A DNA stretch of 64,000 bases from Nostocales cyanobacterium LEGE 12452 (GCA_015206945.1 JADEXV010000005.1:19096-83095); one strand, 5' to 3'. Positions 27,928 through 38,429 are shown, numbered from the stretch's first letter. The notes: generated from the letters alone by a model not told the origin. Numbers and translations: made by a program.

Positions 27928-30390
27928 TTAATTTGCACCACAAGATGTAGCGACGAGGGAGGAATTATGGGGCGATGCATTGGGTACTTGAGCAACCAGA
28001 ACCACGTTACCCTTGGCATCTATTACCCAGCCTTGGGCTTCTATAATTTGAGTAGGTTCATTGACAGAATTTACTTTCTGTGAGTTTTTTTCTGTGTTTC
28101 TCTGCGCCTGAATAACCGCTCTTTTCTGCATACCCTCAGCACGATTTTGACTCTCTGGAGGGAGTGTAATCCAATCTGCCAGTACCGCATCATCAGCTAT
28201 CAATGGCTCTGTAGGATCGGCTTGTATTCCTCCACGCCCAGTAGTAACAAATGAACTTCTTCCTATTTCTCCAGCAGAACTACAACCAGCAGCAACTTGT
28301 TGCGAAGCATCAACCAGATTTACAGGTAGTTCCACTAATCCTTTACTGGGGTCAGCATCTGGTGAGTTGATTTGTACAGTGCCACTTAATGAAGGGTTTT
28401 GCTGAGAAAATGCGGTGATGTCACTTGTTGGTACGTTATTCGGGTTTATATCTTTGGGATCAAATATCTCCACCTCTGCACGCGTGCGTGACACAAACCC
28501 AAAGGTATTCTTAGCAGCGATCGCAATTTTACCACCAGAACCAAAGTTGGCGTTGGCGGTAATATCACTATTTCCGAAGGGTGTGGCGATGAGAAAGCCA
28601 TTAGGTAGATTGATGGTGATATTACCACCAGTTTTATCACCTCCGGCATTAGTAGAGATTTGACTGTTGCGACGCATCAGTAATAAATCCCGTACCTGTA
28701 CCCCAATGTTACCGCCCTTACCTGACTCACTGTTAGATGTGAGTTTTCCTTTATCCAGCAGGATGGAACGAGCGTTTATATTGAGTTCGCCTGCTAGACC
28801 GAAATTGGGTACACCCCCTTGATAGTTAACATTTTTTCGAGCTTCACTGCTGACAGTTATTGCCGCGCCATCTTTGATAATCAATCGCCCTGTGGTTAGG
28901 GTCAAGTTACCGCCATTTCCAGGTCCTTGAGTCCCAGCAAACAAGCTACTGAGCCTAGAACCATTTGCTGAGGTTCCCATTAATTCTACGGACTCAGAGG
29001 CGTTCACTATCAAATCTCCTCCATTTCCTGTAGCTGGTATCAATTGGTTAGAAAACCGCCCAAGTATGCCCTCAGAACTTGTTGATATTGCTGCCCCTCC
29101 CTCAATACGTAACTTTCCAGTATTAATTATTATGTTGCCAGCATTTTGAGCGGCATAAGTTGCACTAAATAATCCACTAGATATTAAATCACTACCATCT
29201 GGCAAAGGAGAAATGGGGATGCCTGCGATTAGTTCTACGGAATCTGAGGCGTTGATGGTCAATTGCCCCGCCAATCCCGACCCCAGATTGAACATTACAA
29301 CTTGCGCTCCATCTTTGACAATCAAATTCCTGGTAGTGATATTTATATCTCCAGAGTTTCCAGTGTCGAAAGTTCCAGTAGACAAGAACGCATTTAGTCC
29401 AAGTTCTACAGATTGGGAAGCGTTCACTGTCAAGTTTCCTCCTGGTTGCGTTCCCAGGCTAAGAGCCCAAATTTGTGAACCGTCAGTTACCAGTACTCGT
29501 TGTCCTTGCAAATGGATATTACCGCCACCTTTGCCACTGGTATCTACAGTAGATGGAATCTCACTTTGCTGGGTGAGTTGGATGTTCTGAAAATTTTGAA
29601 CGCCTTCATATCCTAATGCCCAACCTTGATTCGTTGAATTCAGACCAACTAAACTATTGCCAGCAACGCTTCCTAACTCAATTCTTCCCCCACTTGCTGT
29701 TAAATTTCCGCCCGTTAGAGTTATATCACCGCCTATAAGTGCTAGGGTTTTACCTTGCTGCACCTGTAGACCAACACCTTGTCCGAAGGTATTAATTGCA
29801 TTATTGGGACTTGCTTGGGATTGATTACGAATAGGTCGAGCATTTGTTCCGAATTGTAAACCTATAGGAACACTTTCTGTGAGTAGAGGTGCAGTTTGAT
29901 CAGATGTAGCACTAAATTTTGTACCATCAGCAAAGTTCAAACTACTCGCCGTACTAGCCATAAATGAACCGCCGATATTTAAAGAAGCATTGGGCCCAAA
30001 AACAATGCCGTTAGGATTAATCAGAAATACGTTGGCTGTGCCGTTAGCTTTGAGAATGCCATCTATATTAGAAACAGAATTGCCTGTCACCCGACTGATG
30101 ATGTTCTGAATATCGATTGCATTGTTAAAATGGGCTGTCCTTCCCGCAGAGACAGAAAATTTTTCAAAGCTGTGGAACAAGCTTTTACCACGAACTGCTC
30201 CACCATCAATCTGGTCTATAGGCTGACCATCGATTAGCTTTGGTGTAATGATTGAACTTTCAGATCCAAGTGTGGCATCTTTTTGAATTTGAGCTAAGGC
30301 AAAGCTCTCAGCAAAAATGAGCACTTTAGCAATTACTAAAGTACTCACTATTCCTAACTTCCAGTGGCAACTGCTTCGATTTTGAGACAT
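27928..30390 (-). CDS. Filamentous haemagglutinin-type exoprotein (TpsA-like) 2
   Basis: An 820-residue paralogue of exoprotein 1. A signal-like start (LGIVSTLVIAKVLIFAESFALAQ) leads into the TPS domain with FHSFEKFSVSAGRTAHFNN, IISRVTGNSVSNIDGIL and NPNGIVFGPNASLNIGGSFMAST. Repeated beta-helix units (GGNLTVNASQSVEL, GNGGDLIVNASESVEL) follow, and the shared C-terminal module (GLVELPVNLVDASQQVAAGC, then DPTEPLIADDAVLADW). It is about 110 residues longer than its neighbour, mostly extra beta-helix turns. The two genes are tandem duplicates that have diverged mainly in the central repeats. Confidence 0.88.
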   Translation of the reverse strand: MSQNRSSCHWKLGIVSTLVIAKVLIFAESFALAQIQKDATLGSESSIITPKLIDGQPIDQIDGGAVRGKSLFHSFEKFSVSAGRTAHFNNAIDIQNIISRVTGNSVSNIDGILKANGTANVFLINPNGIVFGPNASLNIGGSFMASTASSLNFADGTKFSATSDQTAPLLTESVPIGLQFGTNARPIRNQSQASPNNAINTFGQGVGLQVQQGKTLALIGGDITLTGGNLTASGGRIELGSVAGNSLVGLNSTNQGWALGYEGVQNFQNIQLTQQSEIPSTVDTSGKGGGNIHLQGQRVLVTDGSQIWALSLGTQPGGNLTVNASQSVELGLNAFLSTGTFDTGNSGDINITTRNLIVKDGAQVVMFNLGSGLAGQLTINASDSVELIAGIPISPLPDGSDLISSGLFSATYAAQNAGNIIINTGKLRIEGGAAISTSSEGILGRFSNQLIPATGNGGDLIVNASESVELMGTSANGSRLSSLFAGTQGPGNGGNLTLTTGRLIIKDGAAITVSSEARKNVNYQGGVPNFGLAGELNINARSILLDKGKLTSNSESGKGGNIGVQVRDLLLMRRNSQISTNAGGDKTGGNITINLPNGFLIATPFGNSDITANANFGSGGKIAIAAKNTFGFVSRTRAEVEIFDPKDINPNNVPTSDITAFSQQNPSLSGTVQINSPDADPSKGLVELPVNLVDASQQVAAGCSSAGEIGRSSFVTTGRGGIQADPTEPLIADDAVLADWITLPPESQNRAEGMQKRAVIQAQRNTEKNSQKVNSVNEPTQIIEAQGWVIDAKGNVVLVAQVPNASPHNSSLVATSCGAN

Positions 30391-30558
30391 GAAAAACTGG
30401 CGCTCAAAACATCAGAGTTTATTAAAATACTGCTTTTTGCTAATTAGTGATGTTAGTACGCTGATGTTATCTTTGTAGCCTAACTACTACATAAAAGCAA
30501 AGTTTAGTATTTTTACATTCACTAGAATAAACTCTTTGCAGTGCGAAGATAAAATTAT

Positions 30559-30885
30559 TTAGCAGTTACAGCCTAAAGGGCTACCAGTTGATGGACAAGG
30601 GATACACAATGCTTTTTTGACTAACACAATTTCTGGTATTGAAGGTCTTGAAGTTTCTGCCAATAATGCATTGGGTTGCTGTTCATCAACTGCATCATCA
30701 GATTTGAGTTGATTGGGGTCGAGATTGCACTGCCAATGAATTCTCAAGACTCTATATTCTAATAAGCCGTACTTTTCAAGCACTGAGTGTAAGTCAGCGT
30801 TTTCTAGGCTTTCATTCATTTTCTGCTGAATCTCTTCTTGTAACTGCTGTAATATTTGAGGATCTATGACTTGTTGAGAACTCAT
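30559..30885 (-). CDS. Small protein with cysteine-rich C-terminus, possible peptide precursor
   Basis: A 108-residue protein. The first 65 residues are acidic and helical (QQLQEEIQQKMNESLENADL, then HSVLEKYGLLEYRV), a linker follows, and the tail is CIPCPSTGSPLGCNC with four cysteines in 15 residues. AGGAAAG precedes the ATG. Helical acidic leader plus short Cys/Ser/Thr-rich tail is the usual plan of ribosomally made, modified peptides; a metal-binding tail is an alternative. No modification enzyme lies in the window, so this is only a candidate. It is 168 bases upstream of exoprotein 2 and co-directional. Confidence 0.65.
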   Translation of the reverse strand: MSSQQVIDPQILQQLQEEIQQKMNESLENADLHSVLEKYGLLEYRVLRIHWQCNLDPNQLKSDDAVDEQQPNALLAETSRPSIPEIVLVKKALCIPCPSTGSPLGCNC

Positions 30886-31092
30886 GAGTGTTTTCTTTCC
30901 TGACGGAATGTGTATAATTATTGCTTCAGTTTAGATAGCAATGATTACGCTGAGTGTCATAAAAGTTCATCTTTTCCTGCGGGATTTCATTTACAGCTAT
31001 TTTTAGGTAATACCAATTCAAATTATTTATTGTAGAGTTGGCGTCTCGTCTAGTAACTAAAATCGGGCTTCAATTTACCGCCTGTTTCCCTA

Positions 31093-31920
31093 CTAATTCT
31101 TAATTCCCGTTGCAGCAATACCCTGAAGAAATTGACGTTGACCGATGAGAAATAATACCATCACTGGCACTGTCGCTATTGTCACTGCTGCCATCATCAA
31201 GGGCCAATTATTCGTAAATTGCTCCTGAAACTCAGCCAACGCTAGTTGTACTGTCCTTAATTCTGGTCGTGTCGTAAATACTAGAGGCTTAAACAAGTCA
31301 TTCCACTCACCGATGAAGGTGAACAAAAACAGCGTCACCAAGGCTGGACGGGCTAAAGGTAACATCACCCGCCACAAAATTTGCAGTCGGTTCGCCCCAT
31401 CTATAGCTGCTGCTTCCTCTAACTCTACAGGAATTGTCTGGAAATACTGACGTAATAAGAAAATCCCAAATCCGCTAACCGCAGTGGGTAAAATCAGCGC
31501 CCAGTATGTATTTATCAGGTGTCCCCACTTCAATACCAAAAAGATAGGAATCACCAATAACTGAAAGGGAATCACTAAAGTTGCCAAAACGACTAATAGC
31601 AGTGCTTGGCGTCCCCGAAACTTCAAGCGTGCTAGGGCGTAACCAGCCAAAGCAGAAGTGACAATCTGAAACGCCGTCACAGCGATCGCTACCAAGGTAG
31701 AATTAGCAAACGCCAGCAAAAATTTTCCCTGTTGCCATGCAACGCGGTAATTTGCTAAAGACCAGTTATTTTTGGACAAATTTTCTGGGCTGGCAGTCGT
31801 CGGTGCAAAGGAGGTGAGAAAAACCACAAACAGCGGTAGTAGAACGATAAATGCCCCTAGCAGTAAGACTACTAGGCTCAAAAAATCACTAGATTTCACA
31901 TTCAGGTTTGGTTTAGACAT
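31093..31920 (-). CDS. Carbohydrate ABC transporter permease (MalG type)
   Basis: A 275-residue inner-membrane permease with six hydrophobic segments. The EAA loop that contacts the ATPase reads EEAAAIDGANRLQILWRVMLPLARPAL (about residues 177-203), typical of MalG/LacG-type subunits of sugar uptake systems. Such proteins pair with a MalF-type permease, a binding protein and an ATPase, none of which is here, so the other subunits are encoded elsewhere. The sugar is unknown. It is divergent from ado. Confidence 0.9.
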   Translation of the reverse strand: MSKPNLNVKSSDFLSLVVLLLGAFIVLLPLFVVFLTSFAPTTASPENLSKNNWSLANYRVAWQQGKFLLAFANSTLVAIAVTAFQIVTSALAGYALARLKFRGRQALLLVVLATLVIPFQLLVIPIFLVLKWGHLINTYWALILPTAVSGFGIFLLRQYFQTIPVELEEAAAIDGANRLQILWRVMLPLARPALVTLFLFTFIGEWNDLFKPLVFTTRPELRTVQLALAEFQEQFTNNWPLMMAAVTIATVPVMVLFLIGQRQFLQGIAATGIKN

Positions 31921-32100
31921 AACTTGAGCAGCAGAGCATTTATTTCGCTAGTACTAGAGCATTGCCCCCAGCAACCATTAATCTATAAACATAGTCTACT
32001 TGTTAAGTTAAATTAAACCACAGTGATTGTTACCCTCAGTTCATAGGGTGAATCGAATCCTGGTGTCAAATAATTCAGTTTTACGGGAGTAAACCTAACC

Positions 32101-32799
32101 ATGCAGCAGCTTGCAGACCAATTTAAAGAATTAGATTTCAAGAGCGAAACATACAAGGATGCTTATAGCCGGATTAATGCGATCGTGATTGAAGGGGAAC
32201 AAGAAGCCCATGAAAATTACATCACACTAGCCGAACTTCTGCCGGAATCTCATGATGAATTGATTCGTCTCTCCAAGATGGAAAGCCGACACAAGAAAGG
32301 ATTTGAAGCTTGCGGACGCAATTTGGAAGTTACCCCAGATTTGCAATTTGCCAAGGAATTTTTCTCTGGACTACACCAGAATTTCCAAACAGCCGCGGCG
32401 GAAGGGAAGGTTGTTACTTGTCTGTTGATTCAGTCTTTGATTATCGAATGTTTTGCGATCGCAGCATATAACATTTACATCCCCGTCGCCGACGCTTTTG
32501 CCCGCAAAATCACGGAAGGAGTAGTTAAAGAAGAATACAGCCACCTCAACTTTGGAGAAGTTTGGCTGAAAGAACATTTCACAGAATCCAAAGCTGAACT
32601 TGAACTTGCAAATCGCCAGAATCTACCTATCGTCTGGAGAATGCTCAACCAAGTAGAGGGTGATGCCCACACAATGGCGATGGAAAAAGATGCTTTAGTA
32701 GAAGACTTTATGATTCAATACGGTGAAGCATTAAGTAACATAGGCTTCACGACTCGCGATATCATGCGCTTGTCAGCCTACGGACTCATCGCCGCTTAA
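32101..32799 (+). CDS. ado: Aldehyde-deformylating oxygenase (alkane synthesis)
   Basis: Converts fatty aldehydes to alkanes/alkenes plus formate with O2 and ferredoxin, giving the heptadecane typical of cyanobacteria. The 232-residue ferritin-like protein has all six di-iron ligands: E33, E61, H64, E116, E145 and H148, each exactly 12 residues earlier than in the Prochlorococcus enzyme as numbered in the structural literature. The substrate channel segment [20 protein letters not shown] is normal. It is followed by aar in the same direction, the conserved alkane pair. HIP1 lies in the coding region near 32457. Confidence 0.96.
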   Translation: MQQLADQFKELDFKSETYKDAYSRINAIVIEGEQEAHENYITLAELLPESHDELIRLSKMESRHKKGFEACGRNLEVTPDLQFAKEFFSGLHQNFQTAAAEGKVVTCLLIQSLIIECFAIAAYNIYIPVADAFARKITEGVVKEEYSHLNFGEVWLKEHFTESKAELELANRQNLPIVWRMLNQVEGDAHTMAMEKDALVEDFMIQYGEALSNIGFTTRDIMRLSAYGLIAA

Positions 32800-32800
32800 A

Positions 32801-32884
32801 AGAGTGCTGAGTAACGAGTGCTGAGTGCTGAATAGTTCAAATTTATCAGAACTTCAGAACTCAGGACTTAGGACTCAGGACTGC
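32801..32884. repeat. STRR between ado and aar
   Basis: Units of gagtgct/gagtaac at the left and caggact/taggact at the right, which are partly complementary. Seven-base periodicity is clear. Confidence 0.75.
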
Positions 32885-32939
32885 TGAACCCCTTAATATA
32901 TTCCACGTCTCAAGACAGCACAAGCTTAATAATCACTAC

Positions 32940-33959
32940 ATGTTTGGTCTAATTGGACATCTGACTAGTTTAGAACACGCTCAATCGGTAGCTAAAGAAT
33001 TGGGATACCCAGAATATGCCGATCAAGGGCTAGACTTTTGGTGCAGCGCCCCACCGCAAATTGTCGATACCATTATTGTCACCAGTGTAACTGGGCAAAA
33101 AATTGAAGGACGGTATGTAGAATCTTGCTTTTTGCCAGAGATGCTGGCCAGTAGGCGCATCAAAGCCGCGACGCGCAAAATCCTCAACGCGATGGCTCAC
33201 GCACAAAAGCATGGCATTAACATTACAGCTTTAGGCGGATTTTCCTCGATTATTTTTGAAAACTTTAAGTTAGACCAGTTTAGCCAAGTCCGCAACATTA
33301 AACTAGAGTTTGAACGCTTCACCACAGGAAACACACATACTGCCTACATTATTTGTAAGCAGGTGGAAGAAGCCTCAAAACAACTCGGAATCGATCTATC
33401 AAAAGCGACTGTTGCTATATGTGGGGCAACTGGGGATATTGGTAGTGCAGTTACCCGCTGGTTAGATGCGAAAACAGATGTCAAAGAACTTTTGTTAATC
33501 GCCCGCGATCAAGAACGCCTCAAAGAACTGCAAGGCGAACTGGGGCGAGGAAAAATCATGGGTTTAACAGAAGCACTGCCTGAAGCTGACGTTGTAGTTT
33601 GGGTTGCTAGTATGCCCAGAGGCGTGGAAATTGACCCGACCACTTTGAAACAACCCTGTTTATTGATTGATGGTGGCTATCCTAAAAACTTAGCAACCAA
33701 AGTTCAGCATCCTGGTGTATTTGTGTTAAATGGTGGGATTGTCGAGCATTCCCTGGATATTGACTGGAAAATTATGAAAATCGTCAATATGGACGTGCCA
33801 GCCCGCCAGTTGTTTGCTTGTTTTGCCGAATCAATGCTGTTGGAATTTGAGAAGTTATACACGAACTTTTCGTGGGGACGGAATCAGATTACCGTAGACA
33901 AAATGGAGCAGATTGGTAAGGTATCAGTGAAACATGGATTTAGACCGCTGTTGGTTTAG
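32940..33959 (+). CDS. aar: Long-chain acyl-ACP reductase
   Basis: Reduces fatty acyl-ACP to the aldehyde used by ADO, with NADPH. The 339-residue protein begins [18 protein letters not shown], has the NADPH fold [13 protein letters not shown] (about 160-172) and the catalytic cysteine C294 in [17 protein letters not shown], at the position expected for this family. It lies 140 bases after ado in the same direction. accA, which helps make malonyl-CoA for fatty acid synthesis, follows, so substrate supply and use are side by side. Its stop codon merges into an STRR. Confidence 0.96.
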   Translation: MFGLIGHLTSLEHAQSVAKELGYPEYADQGLDFWCSAPPQIVDTIIVTSVTGQKIEGRYVESCFLPEMLASRRIKAATRKILNAMAHAQKHGINITALGGFSSIIFENFKLDQFSQVRNIKLEFERFTTGNTHTAYIICKQVEEASKQLGIDLSKATVAICGATGDIGSAVTRWLDAKTDVKELLLIARDQERLKELQGELGRGKIMGLTEALPEADVVVWVASMPRGVEIDPTTLKQPCLLIDGGYPKNLATKVQHPGVFVLNGGIVEHSLDIDWKIMKIVNMDVPARQLFACFAESMLLEFEKLYTNFSWGRNQITVDKMEQIGKVSVKHGFRPLLV

Positions 33960-34044
33960 TCATTGGTCATTGGTCATTAGTCATTAGTCATTGGTCATTT
34001 GTTATTTGCAAAGGACAAAGGACAACTGACAAAGGACAAAGGAT
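33957..34044. repeat. STRR between aar and accA
   Basis: tcattgg/tcattag units followed by the complementary ggacaaa/caactga units. The first unit begins inside the aar stop codon. Confidence 0.8.
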
Positions 34045-34078
34045 AGATAACTTATAACTCGTACTTATAACCCCTACG

Positions 34079-35059
34079 ATGGCAACTACCGAGCGTAAAC
34101 CGCTACTGTTAGATTTTGAAAAGCCCCTAGCAGAACTCGCAACCCGAATCGATCAAATTCGGCAACTTGCAGAAGAAAATGGCGTCGATGTTTCTGGTCA
34201 AATTCGTCAACTAGAAGCACGTGCTATGCAGCTACGTGAGGAAATTTTCACTAGTCTATCCCCGTCCCAGCGATTGCAAGTCGCTCGTCATCCGCGTCGC
34301 CCTAGTACTCTCGATTACATTCAGGCAATTAGTGATGAATGGATGGAATTGCATGGCGATCGCTGTGGTGGTGACGATCCAGCTTTAGTTGGTGGTGTTG
34401 GTCGTCTGAGTGGGCAACCTGTGGTGATGTTGGGTCATCAAAAAGGACGCGATACTAAAGACAATATTGCCCGTAACTTTGGAATGCCTTACCCTGGCGG
34501 CTATCGCAAAGCTATGCGGTTGATGGAACACGCCAACAAGTTTAGTATGCCGATACTAACTTTTATCGACACACCGGGAGCTTGGTCTGGGGTAGAAGCA
34601 GAACACCAAGGTCAAGGAGAAGCGATCGCTTACAACTTACGGGAAATGTTCTGTTTGGATGTGCCAATTATCTGCACAGTTATCGGTGAAGGTGGTTCCG
34701 GTGGCGCACTCGGCATTGGTGTAGGCGATCGCCTGCTCATGTTTGAACACTCAGTTTATACTGTCGCCACCCCCGAAGCCTGCGCTGCAATTTTGTGGAA
34801 AGATGCTGGTAAAGCTCCCCAAGCCGCCGTGGCGCTAAAAATTATTTCCCATGACCTGAAAAAGTTGGGAATTATCGACCAAATACTGCCTGAACCTACT
34901 GGTGGCGCTCATTCCGACCCGTTAAAAGCTGCTACCACTCTCAAGCAAGTGCTGATGGAAAATTTAGACGAACTCAATCGTTTAACCGCTCCAGAACGCC
35001 GCCAACTGCGCTATGAAAAATTCCGCAAAATTGGTGTTTTTACAGAAGTTGCCCACTAA
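34079..35059 (+). CDS. accA: Acetyl-CoA carboxylase carboxyltransferase subunit alpha
   Basis: AccA forms with AccD the transferase that moves carboxyl from biotin to acetyl-CoA, the committed step of fatty acid synthesis. The 326-residue protein has [15 protein letters not shown] at the start, [32 protein letters not shown], and the crotonase-type oxyanion region [21 protein letters not shown]. Length is normal. It lies directly after ado-aar, as in other Nostoc genomes (from memory), and an SDR and folE follow. Confidence 0.97.
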   Translation: MATTERKPLLLDFEKPLAELATRIDQIRQLAEENGVDVSGQIRQLEARAMQLREEIFTSLSPSQRLQVARHPRRPSTLDYIQAISDEWMELHGDRCGGDDPALVGGVGRLSGQPVVMLGHQKGRDTKDNIARNFGMPYPGGYRKAMRLMEHANKFSMPILTFIDTPGAWSGVEAEHQGQGEAIAYNLREMFCLDVPIICTVIGEGGSGGALGIGVGDRLLMFEHSVYTVATPEACAAILWKDAGKAPQAAVALKIISHDLKKLGIIDQILPEPTGGAHSDPLKAATTLKQVLMENLDELNRLTAPERRQLRYEKFRKIGVFTEVAH

Positions 35060-35413
35060 CGGCATTGCATAATGATTTATTCGTAAAGCAGCAATGCTAT
35101 AATTGCCTATGTGCTTAAAGATTTTTAACAATCTAGCCATAGGCATTTGCATGTTTGGCAAATCTACTCAATTTGATTGAGTGGGTTTTGTGTTATCAAG
35201 TAATCTAATTTGAGTGTATGGCGTGGTTTTCCAGGCGATGATTTGTTGTCTTCATTGGTAAAACCCAAAATATGCCCACTATTGCACTGCATCATAGCAG
35301 TTACTTAATGAAAATCATCAGATTTTTAGATTCCTTTAATCTATCCAAACCGAGAACTGTGAATAATTGGGTGTTAATAGGCTTTGGGAACTGCCAAAAA
35401 ATTGGGAGACACC
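35060..35413. other. Intergenic region downstream of accA
   Basis: About 350 bases. A short stem (actcaat/attgagt, 35166-35182) followed by gggttttgtg may terminate accA. No gene seen. Confidence 0.4.
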
Positions 35414-36139
35414 ATGAGTGTTGAGCAAAAACGACGCGCCCTGATTACTGGGGCAAGTAGTGGAATTGGGAAAGCAACGGCTTTAGCCTTTGCGAAAGCG
35501 GGAATAGATGTTGCCTTGGTCAGCCGTTCTTTGGATAAATTAGAGGCGGTAAGAGAAGCCGTAGAGCATACTGGAGTGCAAGCGAAAGCTTACGCTGTAG
35601 ATTTAGCGCGGATCTCCGAAGTCAAAGACAAGATCCAAGCGATCGCCCTTGACTTTGGTGATATAAACATTCTGGTAAACAATGCTGGCATCGCTTATAC
35701 AGGCGCTTTGAGCGAAATCCCCTTAGAGGGCTGGCAGCAGGTAATTGACTTGAATCTCACCAGTGTGTTTCAGTGCATTGTGGGGATTTTACCTTCAATG
35801 CGTGATCAAGGCACAGGCACAATTATCAACATCGCCTCAATTTCCGCCAAGCAACCCTTTCCTGGTTGGGGAGCATACAGCGTCAGCAAAGCTGGTTTGA
35901 TAGCCCTCTCTCAAACCCTGGCACAAGAAGAACGCATTCACGGCATTCGTGTCACAGCTATTTGTCCCGGCGCAGTCAATACCGAACTTTGGGACACAGA
36001 AACAGTCCATATCAACTTAGACCGTTCTAAAATGTTAACCCCGGAAATTGTGGCTCAGTCAATTCTCCACACAGTTCTGTTACCACAACAGGCAGTTATT
36101 GATGAATTGACCCTAATGCCCAGTGCTGGCGCACTCTAA
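35414..36139 (+). CDS. Short-chain dehydrogenase/reductase
   Basis: A classical 241-residue SDR. Motifs: cofactor loop TGASSGIGKA (about 13-22), NNAGIAYTG, catalytic Ser in INIASIS and Tyr-Lys in WGAYSVSKAG. The residue pattern after the second beta strand (SRSLDKLEA) favours NADPH. ATG at 35414 has GGGAGA 6 bases upstream; the TTG at 35384 is less likely. It resembles FabG-like reductases but could serve other substrates. It follows the alkane genes and accA, so lipid metabolism is a reasonable guess. Confidence 0.9.
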   Translation: MSVEQKRRALITGASSGIGKATALAFAKAGIDVALVSRSLDKLEAVREAVEHTGVQAKAYAVDLARISEVKDKIQAIALDFGDINILVNNAGIAYTGALSEIPLEGWQQVIDLNLTSVFQCIVGILPSMRDQGTGTIINIASISAKQPFPGWGAYSVSKAGLIALSQTLAQEERIHGIRVTAICPGAVNTELWDTETVHINLDRSKMLTPEIVAQSILHTVLLPQQAVIDELTLMPSAGAL

Positions 36140-36141
36140 TT

Positions 36142-36213
36142 AGTCCTTCGTCCTTTGTCCTTTGTCTTTTGCAAATGACCAATGACCAATGACTAATGAC
36201 TAATGACTAAACC
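36142..36213. repeat. STRR between SDR and folE
   Basis: tcctttg units followed by aatgacc/aatgact units, complementary in pattern and able to fold back. Confidence 0.8.
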
Positions 36214-36230
36214 ATAACCAAGACTGAATC

Positions 36231-36938
36231 ATGACTATTGCTAGTTCCAACGGTTCCAATTACTCTCAATCACCTCTGATTCCCGATTTGGCAGAAGCCA
36301 TAACTCCTAGACCCGATCGCAACACCCACAACGGGCGACAAGCGGATGTGTCCCCGCCAAAAGAGGAACATCTGGAGGAAATGAAGGACGCCGTGCGGAC
36401 ACTAATATTGGGAGTTGGCGAAGACCCCGAACGCGAAGGACTCCTCAAAACACCCAAGCGAGTGGCCGAGGCAATGCGATTTCTTACCAGTGGCTACACC
36501 CAATCTCTTGAAGAACTCGTTAACGATGCCATCTTTGATGAAGGGCATAGCGAGATGGTACTTGTTAGAGATATTAACTTCTTTAGTCTGTGCGAACACC
36601 ACATGCTGCCATTTATGGGTAGAGCGCACGTTGCTTATATTCCCAACCAAAAAGTTGTCGGACTGAGTAAACTGGCCCGTATTGTTGAAATGTATTCCCG
36701 TCGCTTACAAGTACAAGAGAGATTAACTCGTCAAATTGCCGAAGCAATCCAGACCATTCTAGAACCTCAAGGCGTTGCTGTAGTGATGGAAGCTAGCCAC
36801 ATGTGCATGGTAATGCGTGGCGTTCAGAAACCAGGGTCTTGGACTGTCACTAGCGCAATGGTTGGTGCGTTCCAAGAGGAACACAAAACCCGCGAAGAAT
36901 TTTTTAACTTAATTCGCCATCAACCAGCATTTTTTTGA
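36231..36938 (+). CDS. folE: GTP cyclohydrolase I
   Basis: Converts GTP to dihydroneopterin triphosphate, the first step of folate and pterin synthesis. The 235-residue protein has a variable N-terminal 45 residues, then [20 protein letters not shown], the zinc-site motif [12 protein letters not shown], the second zinc cysteine in [16 protein letters not shown], and TVTSAM. Length fits the family. Its TGA stop is the first three bases of a tgagtgc STRR. Confidence 0.96.
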   Translation: MTIASSNGSNYSQSPLIPDLAEAITPRPDRNTHNGRQADVSPPKEEHLEEMKDAVRTLILGVGEDPEREGLLKTPKRVAEAMRFLTSGYTQSLEELVNDAIFDEGHSEMVLVRDINFFSLCEHHMLPFMGRAHVAYIPNQKVVGLSKLARIVEMYSRRLQVQERLTRQIAEAIQTILEPQGVAVVMEASHMCMVMRGVQKPGSWTVTSAMVGAFQEEHKTREEFFNLIRHQPAFF

Positions 36939-36981
36939 GTGCTGAGTGCTGAGTGCTGAGTGCTGAGTGCTGAGTGCTGAG
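36936..36981. repeat. Perfect tgagtgc STRR overlapping the folE stop
   Basis: Six consecutive exact copies of tgagtgc followed by tgagtta. The array begins with the folE stop codon and ends 29 bases from the trpF stop on the other strand. Confidence 0.92.
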
Positions 36982-37009
36982 TTAGGAGTTAATTCACAAC
37001 TGATGACTC

Positions 37010-37654
37010 CTAACTTCTAAGTAACTCAATGTTCTTGAGACTGTGAAATAGGAGTGCTACTTTATCTAAATCCTTATCTCCTGGTGTCCGTTCCACACCA
37101 CTAGATAAATCAACGCCGCTAGGATTAACCTGATTTAGGGCTTCCACAATATTATCGGCTGTTAGTCCCCCTGCTAAAAGCCAAGGACAACCAGGGCTAA
37201 ATTGCTCTAGCATCGTCCAATCTAAAGTTTTGCCTGTACCACCCAGTTGTTGCGGATGGTAGGCGTCAAGTAGCAAAGTATCTACATATTTTGTGTAATC
37301 GTCCGCTGTGTCAAGATGCTCAAGACTACGAATTCTCAGTGCTTTAATAATTTCAATACTGGGTAAAGCTTGACGCAATTGGTAGCAAAAATCTGGTGAT
37401 TCATCTCCGTGTAACTGTACACCAGTCAATCCAGAATCAGCCACTATCTGACTGATTTCAGCGATACTAAGATTGGCAAAAACCCCAATTGTATCAATAT
37501 TTGCCGGGAGTTCTGCCACTGCTGCCCGAATTTGGGATGTAGTCACGTAACGAGGTGAGTTTGGCACACAAATAAATCCTAGTGCCGTTGCGCCTAGAGA
37601 GGCGATCGCTATAGACTGCTGTGGTTGAGTAATGCCGCAAATCTTAACACGCAT
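37010..37654 (-). CDS. trpF: Phosphoribosylanthranilate isomerase
   Basis: Third step of tryptophan synthesis, an Amadori rearrangement on a TIM barrel. The 214-residue protein starts [14 protein letters not shown] (general base Cys in KICGIT), has [28 protein letters not shown] with the catalytic Asp region, the phosphate-binding [11 protein letters not shown], and [15 protein letters not shown]. All are typical. It is a monocistronic gene, convergent with folE across the STRR and divergent from psaK. Confidence 0.96.
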   Translation of the reverse strand: MRVKICGITQPQQSIAIASLGATALGFICVPNSPRYVTTSQIRAAVAELPANIDTIGVFANLSIAEISQIVADSGLTGVQLHGDESPDFCYQLRQALPSIEIIKALRIRSLEHLDTADDYTKYVDTLLLDAYHPQQLGGTGKTLDWTMLEQFSPGCPWLLAGGLTADNIVEALNQVNPSGVDLSSGVERTPGDKDLDKVALLFHSLKNIELLRS

Positions 37655-37764
37655 AAAAATTTAACAAATTTAAAATAATATCAACAAATTCTAAATTATC
37701 TGAAAAACTTTTGTGCCTTGGTAATTTTATAATTTTGTAGGTCTACATTTTAGGAGACAAAAGA

Positions 37765-38019
37765 TTGATTTCATCTATTTTACTAGCAGCCCAGGCAACT
37801 GTTCCCCCAACACCTGCGTGGAATCCTACAGTAGGGATCATTATTAGCATCAGTAGCTTAATAATGGTTTTACTAAGTACTAGGATCGAAAAACCCCTAG
37901 TTGGTCCCAAGTTCCCCATCCTGCCAATTAGTATTCCAACATTCGTTGCAGCGATGGCTTTTGGTCATATTATTGGCGTTGGCATTGTTTTAGGATTGAC
38001 TAACATCGGTCGTCTATAG
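37765..38019 (+). CDS. psaK: Photosystem I subunit PsaK
   Basis: An 84-residue PSI membrane subunit with two transmembrane helices (about residues 23-38 and 57-80) linked by a basic loop, at the edge of the PSI core where it binds chlorophyll and carotenoid. The N-terminus ([21 protein letters not shown]) is a short presequence-like stretch usual in PsaK. The start is TTG at 37765 with TAGGAGAC 6 bases before it; there is no ATG alternative. Nostoc genomes carry several psaK copies; I cannot tell which this is. Confidence 0.92.
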   Translation: MISSILLAAQATVPPTPAWNPTVGIIISISSLIMVLLSTRIEKPLVGPKFPILPISIPTFVAAMAFGHIIGVGIVLGLTNIGRL

Positions 38020-38429
38020 TTTTGTGATGACAGAGGTGTTACTTGTAACCCCGCTATCAATGCAAAACTCCTAAAAATGATTTTGGGCAGGGAAAGTAGG
38101 GAGTGGGGAGCAGAAGGGTAGGGGAGCAGCACTTCTCTACGAGACGCTGCGTGTAGCTTGCTTCCCCGGAGGGGTACGGCTACGCTCTGTTCCCGACGAG
38201 AAGTTGTAGTCAGTCTTTCCCCTCTGCCCCTCTCCCTCCGCTTCCCTGCCTCTTATGCCTTATTCCCAATCCCAGAATTTTGCTTACAAGCATTAATTGT
38301 CTATTCTAGAAATAAGAGCATTTCGTAAATCGGCACTACCGAGTTGATGCTCAGAAGTATATGTATAAGTATATACGTAAATATTGCGGTATAGGAATTA
38401 CTGGCAATATCTAGTTTTAGGGCAGTGTA
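38020..38429. other. Intergenic region with repeat element
   Basis: About 410 bases, mostly occupied by the 164-bp element at 38087-38250. The remainder holds the promoter of the S2P protease gene (AT-rich, 38300-38380, with atgtataagtatatacg). Confidence 0.45.
38087..38250. repeat. MITE-like element with imperfect inverted ends
   Basis: The ends (ggcagggaaag... and ...cttccctgcc) are inverted copies over roughly 30 bases of purine-rich sequence. The centre contains cgctgcgtgtagcttgcttc, the complement of a segment in the repeat at 60362-60478, so this is a dispersed family. Confidence 0.7.
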
